Source: JAUWMI01 sp964454265 (GTDB lineage: Bacteria > Sumerlaeota > Sumerlaeia > MWCT01 > JAUWMI01). From it: a DNA stretch of 22,447 nt. The notes under the pieces are model-generated. The model saw only the letters and a list, made by a program, of their open reading frames with translations. It made no database searches and was not told the origin of the DNA. The DNA lies in NCBI GenBank assembly GCA_964454265.1, contig CAYVXD010000060.1, positions 1 through 22,447 of the forward strand, read 5' to 3'. Made by a program: the position numbers and the translations under genes. Below are positions 1 through 8,338 of this stretch, piece by piece. How positions within the stretch are numbered: position 1 is the stretch's first letter; the number at the start of each line of letters is the position of its first letter.

Positions 1-1
1 C

Positions 2-922
2 ATTAAGATCGAGCAGGATCGCTTCGGCTTTGAGCCTGAGATAACAGGCAAACTGGCCAAGCGCAATGTGCGGTTCTACGAAGTTGGCATTACTTATCAT
101 GGCCGCAGCTATGAAGAGGGAAAGAAAATTGGATGGAAAGATGGCCTGCATGCACTCTATTGCATTCTGAAATATTCGCGCGGTCGCTACTTCGAAATCG
201 GCAAGGCCACGCTCCACGTACTCGCAGAATTTGAACACTATAATAAGTGGCTCTTTAAACAGTTCCACTCATACCTTGGGAAACGTATTCTTGAAATCGG
301 CTCCGGCATTGGTAATATCTCGAAATACCTCACCAACCATGACCTCTTGATTCTTTCTGACATCAATAAACACTACCTCGATATCCTGCAGAAACGATAC
401 GGCAACCATCACAATATTGATGTTCAGTATTACGACATGACCCAGGATGGCTCGGTCTTCGCCGGAAAGGAAATTGACACCATCATTTGTCTGAACAGTC
501 TGGAGCACATCGAAAAGGATCAGGAGGTAATCGAGAATTTTTCCCGTATCCTCATCCCCTCGGGCCGCCTCATTTTGCTCGTGCCTGCCCACCCTTTCTT
601 GTTTAATCCAATTGACAAATATCTCGGCCACCACCGCCGATACTCCTCAAAGGAGCTCTGTGCCAAGCTCCAGCAGAAGGGGTTTCGCCTTGAGCACGTG
701 CAGTATCTGAATCGCCTTGGAGCAATCGGCTGGTTCATTTCGGGGAATATTTTTCGTTCTAAAGCAATTTCGTACCGACATATTTCAATTCACAAATTTT
801 TAATGCCCTTCATGAAACTACTGGATCGCATGCGCTTTTTGCCCTTTGGTCTGTCGCTGCTCGTGGTTGCGCAGAAACCAGGTCAAGCGCCAATTGGCGA
901 TATAGTTTTGCGATTGGGATAA
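2..922 (+). CDS. Glycosyltransferase-methyltransferase fusion protein, C-terminal part (5' end outside window)
   Basis: The reading frame is open from base 2, so the gene begins before the window; 306 residues are visible. The first ~60 residues match the C-terminal end of GT2 polyprenyl-phosphate glycosyltransferases of the DPM1 type (RFGFEPEITGKLAK, then YEVGITYHGRSYEEGKKIGW), which follows the catalytic domain. After a ~30-residue helical linker comes a class I SAM-dependent methyltransferase domain: motif I ILEIGSGIGN, acidic loop LSDIN, motif IV-like IDTIICLNSLEHI, then LIPSGRLILLVPA. The GT part would transfer a sugar from a nucleotide sugar to a lipid or glycan at the membrane, and the MT part would methylate a related product; both substrates are inferred. 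GTG at 68 is an internal codon rather than the true start. Domain identity is fairly secure; the exact role is not. Confidence 0.85.
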   Translation: MKIEQDRFGFEPEITGKLAKRNVRFYEVGITYHGRSYEEGKKIGWKDGLHALYCILKYSRGRYFEIGKATLHVLAEFEHYNKWLFKQFHSYLGKRILEIGSGIGNISKYLTNHDLLILSDINKHYLDILQKRYGNHHNIDVQYYDMTQDGSVFAGKEIDTIICLNSLEHIEKDQEVIENFSRILIPSGRLILLVPAHPFLFNPIDKYLGHHRRYSSKELCAKLQQKGFRLEHVQYLNRLGAIGWFISGNIFRSKAISYRHISIHKFLMPFMKLLDRMRFLPFGLSLLVVAQKPGQAPIGDIVLRLG

Positions 923-975
923 TCCAGCTGACGTGTTCAATCTAAATAGTGTATGATTTTCAAAGGAGGACTTAC

Positions 976-1560
976 ATGAGACTGGCTTTCCCTGCAATTG
1001 GCGGGGTTGAAATTCAACGGATCGCGCGTCCACTAAGTACAGCCATGCTGCATCTGGGTGGCATTCTATTCTTTGCCATGCTCATGGCCCTGGGGGCATT
1101 CGTTCGTATTCCTCTCCCCTGGACACCCGTACCAGTGACGCTGCAGACATTCTTCGTTCTTCTTTCCGGCGCAGCTCTTGGCGGGCTAGCAGGGGGAGCC
1201 GCTCAATTTGTCTATCTCGGTATAGGTCTGGCCGGAGTTCCGGTTTTTGCCGGCGCGGTTGGCGGAATGGATGTGCTCAGGGCAGCAACCGCTGGCTATC
1301 TCTTGGCCTTTCCTCTTGCGGCAGGAGTGGTTGGCATGATGGTCAAAGAGCGGGGCACCTCGATTGCGCGGCTTCTCGCAGCCATGATCATTGGCAACCT
1401 GCTGATCCTCAGCCTCGGCACGCTACACCTCGCGCTGTTCTTGAACTACAACCTGGGCCATGCCTTTCAGCTGGGTTTCCTTCCTTTTCTCGGCGGCGAC
1501 GCCGCTAAGCTCGTCGCTGCCGTAAGCTGCACATGCTGGCTACGCCGTCTAAGCTCATAG
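976..1560 (+). CDS. bioY: Biotin transporter substrate-binding subunit BioY
   Basis: BioY is the S component of ECF-type biotin importers and binds biotin in the inner membrane. The 194-residue product has the family layout of about six hydrophobic segments. Characteristic stretches are ALGAFVRIPLPWTPVPVTLQ near the N terminus, GGLAGGAAQFVYLGIGLAGVPVFAG in the middle, and a GDAAKLVAA segment near the end. The ATG at 976 is chosen because it has a strong Shine-Dalgarno (AAAGGAGG) at 962-969; an in-frame ATG at 949 has none and adds ten non-hydrophobic residues. No bioMN (EcfA/EcfT) partners are visible, so it would work alone or with a shared ECF module. I saw no BirA-type inverted repeat upstream. 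The last ~15 residues look less conserved than usual. Confidence 0.93.
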   Translation: MRLAFPAIGGVEIQRIARPLSTAMLHLGGILFFAMLMALGAFVRIPLPWTPVPVTLQTFFVLLSGAALGGLAGGAAQFVYLGIGLAGVPVFAGAVGGMDVLRAATAGYLLAFPLAAGVVGMMVKERGTSIARLLAAMIIGNLLILSLGTLHLALFLNYNLGHAFQLGFLPFLGGDAAKLVAAVSCTCWLRRLSS

Positions 1561-1668
1561 GCTTATCCGCATCAAGTCCCGCCTGCATTAGAATTTTTCT
1601 GTTCCGACAGCAAAGAAAGGCATCTTAGCTTTTGAAGGTGGCGCGGGTGTCCTTTCGGTACGAAAATA

Positions 1669-2209
1669 TCACCGAGAAGACAAAAAAAAGTATGGACGGG
1701 TGGTAGCAAGAGCTAAGGCAACGTTGGGACCAAGCAAGGGCGCGATGACCATCGCGCCTATTATAAAGACCACATTTGCGCAAGATGCCTATGGCAGCAA
1801 CAATAGATGATAGTAAAATCATAGCAACGAAGATTCGCGTAAGCTTGGTGCTGTCTGTAATGTCTGCATAGAGTTCCTCACAGCTGATCCGGGCAACTTG
1901 GGTTTCGGACACCGATTCAGGAACGGACTTCGCTTGTTCAGATACTTTCTCTTCGGGTGACTCAGGTCGGGGGACAGTAGCTTCCACAGGAAGAAGTATT
2001 ATTCGAAACCCATCTACCGTTGAAAAATGTTTTTCCAATACATCCAGGACTGCCTCGCTTTCTCCCGCGGAGAGAAGTATTCTGACGAGAACCTCGGTTT
2101 CTGACAACCGCTGCTGCCAAATATGCAATCCTGAACGCTCTCCGATTACCTCCTGGAGTCGCCTTTCCTGCTCCTGTAGAAGAAACACCTCAATCAAACG
2201 CAGTGCCAT
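1669..2209 (-). pseudogene. DUF389 (TIGR00341-type) membrane protein, frameshifted and truncated
   Basis: The ATG at 2209 opens a normal DUF389 N terminus (MALRLIEVFLL, then an alpha/beta domain to about residue 75), a charged linker, and the conserved start of the membrane part (ISCEELYADITDSTKLTRIF, then the first membrane helix ending VAAIGILR). At about base 1777 the frame breaks. The family continuation (NVVFIIGAMVIAPLLGP, then NVALALATT) is present but in the next frame, where it soon reads RPYFF and hits a stop at 1669-1671. The original frame runs on to 1625 as non-family sequence. Intact relatives carry several more membrane helices, all missing here. The pattern indicates a two-base loss (or one-base gain) plus 3' truncation. 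DUF389 proteins are membrane proteins of unsettled function. A single sequencing indel could explain the frameshift but not the missing C-terminal domain. Confidence 0.8.
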
Positions 2210-2353
2210 GCTACCAGTATCCCACGAACATTTTGCCTAACGACTCGCCGACGCGTGTATTTGTGGCAATCTTTCTCTTTCCTTCAATCCGGAATTGTTA
2301 AAACACGTTCCAAGCAGTAGATCAATATCTTTTGTATAGTGCAGACGAATTCC

Positions 2354-2381
2354 TAGTTTTTGAGTTTGCCTATAAAAACTA
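2354..2381. repeat. AT-rich inverted repeat downstream of the LssY-domain gene
   Basis: TAGTTTTT (2354-2361) and AAAAACTA (2374-2381) form an 8-bp inverted repeat with a 12-base loop. It lies between the DUF389 relic and the end of the LssY-domain gene. The stem is almost all A/T, so it is a weak terminator candidate at best. It could instead be an operator or simply chance in AT-rich DNA. The rest of 2210-2447 shows no gene I can support. Confidence 0.3.
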
Positions 2382-2447
2382 AATGGCAACAATCATTTAA
2401 TTTATAGGATTCCTGAAAATGTGTCCTGTTTTCTCATCTTCGTTTGC

Positions 2448-3311
2448 TCACTTGAACCTAGACCTCTCCGGTGTTCCTAATAAGCCACGTAAGCCTGACC
2501 ATGCTTGGTTCTTAAAATCCACAGCAATCGGATTGGACAATTCTGCCGGCGGCACAGCCTGTACAGCATTACCAGGCGATAGAACCCCCGCCGTTAATTC
2601 ACCATCAGTGTAGTACCAGTCGCCCTCACCATTATGGCCCAATAATGTGGCACCGACACCTGTCACCTGGTATATCTCTATCAGCTGTCCTGCTTGTTTG
2701 AGATCAGCTATGAGTTTATCGCGTTCTGCGTCTGTATCTGGCGCAATATGATGTGTGACTTGTTTTGTAAAGTGGCTGAGGCCAACACCGCGGTCAAATG
2801 TGGCTGCGCCTACCCATAAAGGTCTCCCCTCTACACCCAACTCATCCGAACGCCATAAGCGGACATGATGACGTTGTCTTGGGCTCTTTCCAACTGTCTG
2901 TTCGAATGCCAGATCTTCCCGACGCCCCCAGACATATAGATTGCTCACGGGCGCCTCTTGATAAGGGCGTCCAAGGAGAACGCTTTTCCCAACACGGATA
3001 ATCGTGCGAAAGGTAATAGGGTCGGCAGGATACCAACTGGCCACAAGTAGCGCATGCAGTACCTCCGATTCAGTCCCAACGAGCGCAACGTTCAGTGGAT
3101 CGCCGGGGATGCCTTGGGCCGTCTGCGTTGTTTTGGGAGCATCTTGCATCGCCGGATGGTGTTCATAGTGACGCCATAACGCAGGTAGGATTACATATGC
3201 CAGCAATACATAGGTAACGAGTAATCCCGCCAATATCGCTATGCCACGTAATACCCAGCGCCGAAGACGCTGTCGCTTTACGGTCTTGCTCGAACTCGGT
3301 GGCGCGTCCAT
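2448..3311 (-). CDS. Membrane-anchored LssY C-terminal domain protein
   Basis: The 287-residue product has a basic N terminus (KTVKRQRLRRW), one membrane helix at about residues 18-42, and then a soluble domain closely following the LssY C-terminal family. Family stretches are GDPLNVALVGTE, SWYPADPITFRTI, RPYQEAPVSNLYVWGRREDLAFEQ, SPRQRHHVRLWR, VGAATFDRGVGLS, and THHIAPDTDAERD. LssY-C domains are often attached to PAP2 phosphatase or DedA-like membrane proteins; here the domain stands on a single anchor. Its biochemical role is unknown. The ATG at 3311 is preferred over a TTG at 3347 because the shorter form begins just before the basic region; neither has a strong ribosome binding site. It lies 60 bases downstream of the Mg2+ ATPase on the same strand, so co-transcription is likely. 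Confidence 0.85.
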   Translation of the reverse strand: MDAPPSSSKTVKRQRLRRWVLRGIAILAGLLVTYVLLAYVILPALWRHYEHHPAMQDAPKTTQTAQGIPGDPLNVALVGTESEVLHALLVASWYPADPITFRTIIRVGKSVLLGRPYQEAPVSNLYVWGRREDLAFEQTVGKSPRQRHHVRLWRSDELGVEGRPLWVGAATFDRGVGLSHFTKQVTHHIAPDTDAERDKLIADLKQAGQLIEIYQVTGVGATLLGHNGEGDWYYTDGELTAGVLSPGNAVQAVPPAELSNPIAVDFKNQAWSGLRGLLGTPERSRFK

Positions 3312-3371
3312 AACTGTCGAGATACCAAACAAGGGTTCACCAGCCAATATTGCGCGATTAGAAATTGCATT

Positions 3372-5900
3372 TTAAAATTTCACCGTCTTGTAAAACATCC
3401 TCTTTATCACTTCCGCTGCAACCACATATAACACGACAATTACCCCCAAAACGTAAAGAAACGAAACTGGCAGTGGGCAAAAATCAAATAGTCCTGCCAG
3501 TGGGATAAATGGGAAAATAAGCGTAATGCAGCAAATCAGCAGCGTAGCAATTAATAAATACTTTCCTGGCGTGCTCCTGAAGAAAGGCTTTCGCGTTCGA
3601 ATAACCAGCACAATGAGCGACGCTGAAATAACAGATTCCAAAAACCAACCTGTTCGAAATTGTTCCGTCGTCGCACCGAGAATGAATAGAAGCGCACCAA
3701 AGGTAAGGTAGTCGAAAAACGAACTCACTATGCCAAACGTGATCATAAACTTGCGGATAAACTTGATGTCCCACCGTCGAGGCTTGTCAACGAGTTCCCG
3801 ATCCACAGTATCTGTAGCAATGGTCATCTCTGGAAAATCAGTCATTAAATTGGTGAATAAAATCTGCTTGGGCAATAGCGGAAGAAATGGCAGAAAGAGG
3901 GATACACCAGCCATGCTGAACATGTTTCCAAAATTGGCACTCGTCGCCATGAACACATACTTGAGTGTATTGGCAAATGTATTCCTTCCTTCCTGTACGC
4001 CCTGCACCAATACCCCCAAATCCTTCTCCAACAGGACGATATCAGCTGCCTCCTTGGCAATATCCACACCACTATCGACGGAAATGCCAACATCCGCAGC
4101 GTGAAGTGCCGAAGCATCGTTGATGCCGTCTCCCATGTAACCCACGACTTTCCCCGACTTAGTCAGGGCAAGAATAATACGCTCTTTCTGATTGGGCTCA
4201 ACCTCTGCGAAGACATCCACCTCATTTACTTGTTTCAGCAACGCTTCATCGCTCATCTGGCGAAGCTGTGAACCTGTAAGAATCTGTTGGCCTGATAAGC
4301 CCACTAGTTGACTAATATTGGCAGCGACAAGTTGATTGTCACCCGTAATGATCTTTAGCGAAACGCCGAGATGCTTAAGGTTGTTTATTGTGTTAACTAT
4401 CCCAGGTTTCGGTGGGTCAAAGAAAACCAGAAGTCCTAAAAACGTCATAGCTGCTTCATGTTCTTTAGTGATAGCCGATTCAGAGCCTATATCCCGATAT
4501 GCTACGCCCAGCGTGCGGAATCCCTCACGGCTGAGCTCCTCAAAATGCCTCTGCATCCGTTCCTGCACTGCACCTATATCTACGCTCGTTCCCCCTGAAG
4601 TTTCGGCTGACGAACAGACATCCAGTACGTTCCGCAGCGCACCTTTTGTTATCATCAGATGTGTATTGTCCTTTGAGACGAGTACGCTCAATCGCTTACG
4701 AATAAAATCATAGGGCACCTCATCTAGCTTTTGATAGCCGGACACATCAAATTGCCGATGAGTACGGATTGCCTCATCAATTGGGCTCATAAAGCCCGTC
4801 TCATAATAAGCATTGAGATAGGCGTAGAGAAGAACTTTTTCGCTTGCGTTTCCATCAACATCTAGAGCACCATGAAATCGCACCACTCCTTCGCTAAGCG
4901 TGCCGGTTTTATCGCAGCAAAGCACATTCATGCTGCCGAAGTTTTCAATTGAAGTCAGCCGTTTCACGATCACTTTTTGTTGCGCCATTTTCTTAGCACC
5001 GTGGGCAAGATTAATGCTGATAATTGCGGGCAGCAGTTGTGGAGTAAGACCGACAGCAAGGGCTAAGGAAAATAGAAAGGACTCTAATACCGGCCGCGCC
5101 AGATAAACATTGATGGCAAAAATGGCGATCACCAGAATCAGCGTAACTTCTAGAAGAAAATACCCGAATCGTCTGACACCACGCTGGAACTCCGTCTCTG
5201 GCGCCCTTAGTCTCAGCCGCTCGGAAACTTTGCCAAACTCGGTATCTTTACCTGTGCGAACAACCGCCGCCCTTGCGCTCCCGCTAACCACGTGCGTGCC
5301 CATAAAAAGAGTATTTGTCCGGTGCCCAAGCGGTGTTCCTGCCGCCAGTACCCCAGCGGCTTTTTCCACCGGATACGTCTCACCTGTCAATGCCGCCTCG
5401 TCAACAAAAAGATCCTTCGATTCAAGAATCAAACAGTCGCCCGGAATTGTCCCGCCTGCCGAGAGAACAACCATATCTCCGGGAACAATCTCTTCGATGG
5501 GAACTTCTATGGGCTCCCCATCGCGCAAGACCACGGCTTTTATCTGCACCATAGCGAGCAGCTTCTCGATTGCATGTGCAGCTCCTCTTTCCTGCCAGAA
5601 TCCGAGAAAACCGCTCACGACAATGATCGCCAAAATGATGAGAGCATCTGTGGGATCGCGCAGGAAGAAAGACAATCCCGCTGCGAAGATAAGAATGAGA
5701 ATAATCGGACTCTTGAATTGCGCAACGAAGATCGTCAGGGAGTCCGTTCTCTTCTTAGGCTTCAGAAGGTTGGAGCCATACTGTTTGAGTCGCTCTCCTG
5801 CTTCTTCACCTGTTAAACCGTGCGGGGTTGTACGAAGCCGGTGAAGCAGCTCAGCAGCAGAGATGCTCCAAAACGCCCCATTCTGTTTTTCCTGGTTCAT
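3372..5900 (-). CDS. mgtA: P-type ATPase, magnesium-translocating (MgtA-like)
   Basis: This is an 842-residue P-type ATPase with all catalytic landmarks: actuator motif TGET at about 172-175, membrane helix 4 with LTPQLLPAI at about 285-293, phosphorylation motif CDKTGTL with Asp330, nucleotide-binding KGA at about 419-421, TGDN at 519-522, and hinge GDGIND at 590-595. An N-terminal cation-ATPase region (LTGEEAGERLKQYGSNLL) precedes the first membrane pair. The C-terminal membrane region includes LPKQILFTNLMTDFPEMTIATD. The overall pattern resembles proteins annotated as magnesium-translocating ATPases (P3B) more than Ca2+ SERCA-type pumps. Family knowledge puts it in the inner membrane importing Mg2+ at the cost of ATP. 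The start has AGGAAG directly upstream. Specificity for Mg2+ is inferred from overall resemblance. Confidence 0.88.
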   Translation of the reverse strand: MNQEKQNGAFWSISAAELLHRLRTTPHGLTGEEAGERLKQYGSNLLKPKKRTDSLTIFVAQFKSPIILILIFAAGLSFFLRDPTDALIILAIIVVSGFLGFWQERGAAHAIEKLLAMVQIKAVVLRDGEPIEVPIEEIVPGDMVVLSAGGTIPGDCLILESKDLFVDEAALTGETYPVEKAAGVLAAGTPLGHRTNTLFMGTHVVSGSARAAVVRTGKDTEFGKVSERLRLRAPETEFQRGVRRFGYFLLEVTLILVIAIFAINVYLARPVLESFLFSLALAVGLTPQLLPAIISINLAHGAKKMAQQKVIVKRLTSIENFGSMNVLCCDKTGTLSEGVVRFHGALDVDGNASEKVLLYAYLNAYYETGFMSPIDEAIRTHRQFDVSGYQKLDEVPYDFIRKRLSVLVSKDNTHLMITKGALRNVLDVCSSAETSGGTSVDIGAVQERMQRHFEELSREGFRTLGVAYRDIGSESAITKEHEAAMTFLGLLVFFDPPKPGIVNTINNLKHLGVSLKIITGDNQLVAANISQLVGLSGQQILTGSQLRQMSDEALLKQVNEVDVFAEVEPNQKERIILALTKSGKVVGYMGDGINDASALHAADVGISVDSGVDIAKEAADIVLLEKDLGVLVQGVQEGRNTFANTLKYVFMATSANFGNMFSMAGVSLFLPFLPLLPKQILFTNLMTDFPEMTIATDTVDRELVDKPRRWDIKFIRKFMITFGIVSSFFDYLTFGALLFILGATTEQFRTGWFLESVISASLIVLVIRTRKPFFRSTPGKYLLIATLLICCITLIFPFIPLAGLFDFCPLPVSFLYVLGVIVVLYVVAAEVIKRMFYKTVKF

Positions 5901-6019
5901 CTTCCTAGTTCAAAGTGTTATTTAATGTTGAAGAATTGGAGCGATAATTTCGGATAATTTAGGTTATACCTGCACGCTATTCATCAGGGACTTTGGAAGC
6001 GCTACGGGTGCGACTTCGT

Positions 6020-6032
6020 ATACTATAAGTAT
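6020..6032. promoter_or_regulatory. Perfect inverted repeat upstream of mgtA
   Basis: ATACT-ATA-AGTAT is a 5-bp perfect inverted repeat with a three-base centre, about 120 bases upstream of the mgtA start and just downstream (on the - strand) of the terminator of the preceding gene. Its place in the only upstream region of mgtA makes it a possible operator or promoter element. No regulator can be named, and short AT-rich palindromes occur by chance. Confidence 0.25.
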
Positions 6033-6041
6033 CATACACCC

Positions 6042-6080
6042 AGAAAAGCCGGTTCCTCCTGGTGACCGGAAAGAACCGGC
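6042..6080 (-). terminator. Intrinsic terminator after the secreted helical protein gene
   Basis: Read on the - strand, GCCGGTTC and GAACCGGC form an 8-bp GC-rich stem with a 17-base loop, immediately followed by TTTTCT. It lies 67 bases past the stop codon at 6147. It closes the 6.1-10.7 kb gene block and separates it from mgtA. Confidence 0.85.
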
Positions 6081-6146
6081 ACAATCACAACGATGCGTGA
6101 TTACCTTATTGCATGCTTGATCTGCTTATCGAGTCTTTCGTTTGCC

Positions 6147-6866
6147 TTACTGGCGAGTTGTGCTGACCTTCATGCTAGGTGTGGACTTCGCTGGCTCGAG
6201 CTTCTTCCCGAGTTTTTCGATTTCTTTACCGATGGCTTCGATAGCTTTGCCTGTCTCCTCGGCCATCCACCCGGTTCCCTCGACCAGTTTTTTCGAAACA
6301 ACGACCGCATCTTTAGTAACGGCGAGGCCTGCCGCTTCTAATTCATGTCCGGACCAGGCTAATGCATGCTCCAAATGCGTAGTTGAAGCTTTAAGATCAT
6401 TGCCTACCTTTTTAGCCTCTTTCTTTGCCCAGGATTCTGAAGCCTTCAGGTAATGGTGCCTCGCCAGAGCTAAATGGGCACGCGCAAAACTATGGTCGAG
6501 TTCCTTGGCAGAGGTAACAGTACCCTTCTTTACCTCATTTGCCAGTTTTTCCAATTCACGCACGGAAGCCATTAGCTCTTCCTTTGACTCCTTTGTGCCA
6601 CGACCGGCTTCAAGCTTCATAAATGCCGCACCTTTACGGATCTCATCAGCCGCACTATTTATGTCTTTTTTGAGAAAGCTCTCGCGCGCTTTATGGAAAT
6701 GCTCCCCCGGCGCATCCGCAAATACAATCAAAACGTCCTCCTCAACAAGGACATAACCCTCCGGGGCCTTAAGGGTAGTCTCCTGCTTTGTCTCCTGAGC
6801 CCAAGCAAAAGTGGTACAAAACGCGATTGTAAGGGCAATCATTAGGCCGTAAGTTATAAAACGCAT
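6147..6866 (-). CDS. Exported alpha-helical protein of unknown function
   Basis: The 239-residue product starts with a clear signal peptide (MRFITYGLMIALTIAFCTTFAWA, likely cleaved after AWA before QE), so it is exported. After PEGYVLVEEDVLIVFADAPGEHF the rest is almost entirely amphipathic helix rich in Lys, Glu and Ala, with TPR-like or helical-hairpin patterning (FHKARESFLKKDINSAADEI, then HLALARHHYLKASESWAKKE). A final helix has an EAIGKEIEKLGKKLEP pattern. I cannot assign a named family with confidence; YfdX-like helical periplasmic proteins are a loose comparison. The start is secure: AAGGAGGT sits 7 bases upstream of the ATG. It is the last gene of the block, 132 bases after dedA, and has its own terminator. 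Confidence 0.85.
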   Translation of the reverse strand: MRFITYGLMIALTIAFCTTFAWAQETKQETTLKAPEGYVLVEEDVLIVFADAPGEHFHKARESFLKKDINSAADEIRKGAAFMKLEAGRGTKESKEELMASVRELEKLANEVKKGTVTSAKELDHSFARAHLALARHHYLKASESWAKKEAKKVGNDLKASTTHLEHALAWSGHELEAAGLAVTKDAVVVSKKLVEGTGWMAEETGKAIEAIGKEIEKLGKKLEPAKSTPSMKVSTTRQ

Positions 6867-6998
6867 GATAATTACCTCCTTGCTTCTTTTTGGATGCTCA
6901 TGAAATCAAAACACCCCAAAACCTTGCTCTCCTAACTTGCACTGCTTTTGAGAATTGTCTTTCCATTCAATTACTCATATCTCACCTCCCTTTCTTAA

Positions 6999-7592
6999 TC
7001 AGGATAGACGATCAGTTTGTGAGGATTCAATAGGATTATCCTTCTTAAACTTGCGACGACGCAAATAAATACTCCAAATCACTATCCCTATAATGACAAT
7101 TGTAACCAGTATAAGTCGCTCATAGTGCTCGATGTCCCCAATTATGGCCTCCAGGGCATGACCAAACAAATAGCCTCCAGCACCAACCGCAACCGCCCAT
7201 ACCACTGCACCAACGGCGTTGAGCAACACAAACAGACGGGTCGGGACTCCACTCGTTCCAAACACAAAGGGCGTTATCGTGCGAAGTCCATAGAGGAAGC
7301 GAAATCCCAGCATCAGCGCGGTATTGTGAGCTACCATCAGTTTGTGAACCTTGTCTGCACGGACTTTCCAAGAAGGGTTTATTGCAAGGATAGACTGACC
7401 TCGCCACCGCCCTAGGAAAAAAAATAGCTGATCCCCGCAGAGACCGCCGACAAACGCAGCCAGGATCACCCAGGGCAATTTCAGATATCCCTGGTGTGCG
7501 GCAAATCCACCCAGCACCAAGACGGTCTCACCTTCAAGAAACGTACCAACTAGAACGGCTATATACCCGTATGTTTTTATTAACGATTCCAT
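6999..7592 (-). CDS. DedA family (SNARE-associated / VTT domain) inner-membrane protein
   Basis: The 197-residue product has the DedA/VTT-domain layout: a membrane-entering helix with VGTFLEGETVLVLGGFAA, a second segment (AAFVGGLCGDQLFFFLGRWRG), the conserved arginine-rich motif RFLYGLRTITPFVFGTSG, and a final pair of helices ending in basic residues. DedA proteins are inner-membrane proteins linked to undecaprenyl-phosphate or phospholipid recycling and proton-motive-force homeostasis. The ATG at 7592 is preferred; the open frame extends to 7682, but the extra 30 residues are basic and unlike the family. A GAGGG sequence lies about 12 bases upstream, and an inverted repeat (GGGAAA-T-TTTCCC on the + strand, 7595-7607) lies between it and the start. 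It is 114 bases downstream of the DUF4405 gene on the same strand. Confidence 0.9.
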   Translation of the reverse strand: MESLIKTYGYIAVLVGTFLEGETVLVLGGFAAHQGYLKLPWVILAAFVGGLCGDQLFFFLGRWRGQSILAINPSWKVRADKVHKLMVAHNTALMLGFRFLYGLRTITPFVFGTSGVPTRLFVLLNAVGAVVWAVAVGAGGYLFGHALEAIIGDIEHYERLILVTIVIIGIVIWSIYLRRRKFKKDNPIESSQTDRLS

Positions 7593-7706
7593 GCGGGAAA
7601 TTTTCCCTCTTGTAACTCCGTGCACTACTCGGGTATTTCTTGTCAAGGATTTTTTTCGGGAGTTTTGAAGATTTTTTGACAAAAGGGGGAATGCGCCGTG
7701 CGGCTT

Positions 7707-8171
7707 TTAGCGTTTTACCGTTGCGATTGTCTGATTCGTGATATCATTTTCCTCCACATAACCTTGCCGTCCTCGTCCTTCTCCCCTCCCAAGTTCTTGC
7801 ACTTCCGGCTTTATAATCAAAAAGGAAATTAGCAGAATTAAACAGGCTATTATAAATACTGAGGCAATTATTTTTCGTGCTATATGACTCCCTATTAAAC
7901 ATCTGTACAAATTTAATATCATTTTCCAGTGGAGGACTATGTGAAGCACCAACAATCCCAGTAAGGTCAATCCAAGAATAAGGTGAATAGTTCCCCATTC
8001 ATGCCGGTCCATTCCCAATAAATAAAGCTCTACATTTCTCCCGTATTTAACCCATCTCTCTTTCCCAGGTATGAGAACAAATTTCATGATAAATCCTATT
8101 CCAGCCATCGCCATCATGCATAGGAACATCAGAACATCGATGGCAAAATTTATTTTAGGTTTATCAAACAT
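7707..8171 (-). CDS. DUF4405-type small membrane protein
   Basis: The 154-residue protein has three strong membrane helices: about residues 9-30 (INFAIDVLMFLCMMAMAGIGF), 60-85 (WGTIHLILGLTLLGLLVLHI) and 98-118. The first two blocks, including the histidines in HEWGTIH and LHIVLHW, fit DUF4405, whose members resemble the heme-binding membrane domain of cytochrome b561 or formate dehydrogenase gamma-like proteins. A charged tail follows the last helix (RGEGRGRQGYVEE). The ATG at 8171 is chosen because GGGAG lies 7 bases upstream; a TTG at 8198 has no such site. Heme binding is inferred. It sits between the spermidine-synthase-like gene and dedA, all on the - strand. Confidence 0.8.
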   Translation of the reverse strand: MFDKPKINFAIDVLMFLCMMAMAGIGFIMKFVLIPGKERWVKYGRNVELYLLGMDRHEWGTIHLILGLTLLGLLVLHIVLHWKMILNLYRCLIGSHIARKIIASVFIIACLILLISFLIIKPEVQELGRGEGRGRQGYVEENDITNQTIATVKR

Positions 8172-8338
8172 TATTTTCTCCCTTTTCTGTTTTGCCAATT
8201 TACAGCCGCATTATTGCGTGTATTCCGCAAAATTATTTAACCGCACCGCTGGGCGATTTGAGTAACCTGAAGTGCTAATTTGGTGCGAGGCACTGGTGGA
8301 GGGTCCCTAATTTTCCCTCAGAATGCGTTCTGCATACT

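Noticed and set aside
923..975. Biotin (BirA) operator or riboswitch before bioY
   Set aside because: The short leader contains no TTGTAAAC-type inverted repeat and no room for a riboswitch.
5110..5844. Long (244-codon) open frame on the + strand
   Set aside because: It is antisense to the well-supported Mg2+ ATPase gene, has no family resemblance and no ribosome binding site.
8319..8332. CAGAA-TGCG-TTCTG hairpin as terminator of the spermidine-synthase-like gene
   Set aside because: Short stem with no T-run on the - strand; not convincing.
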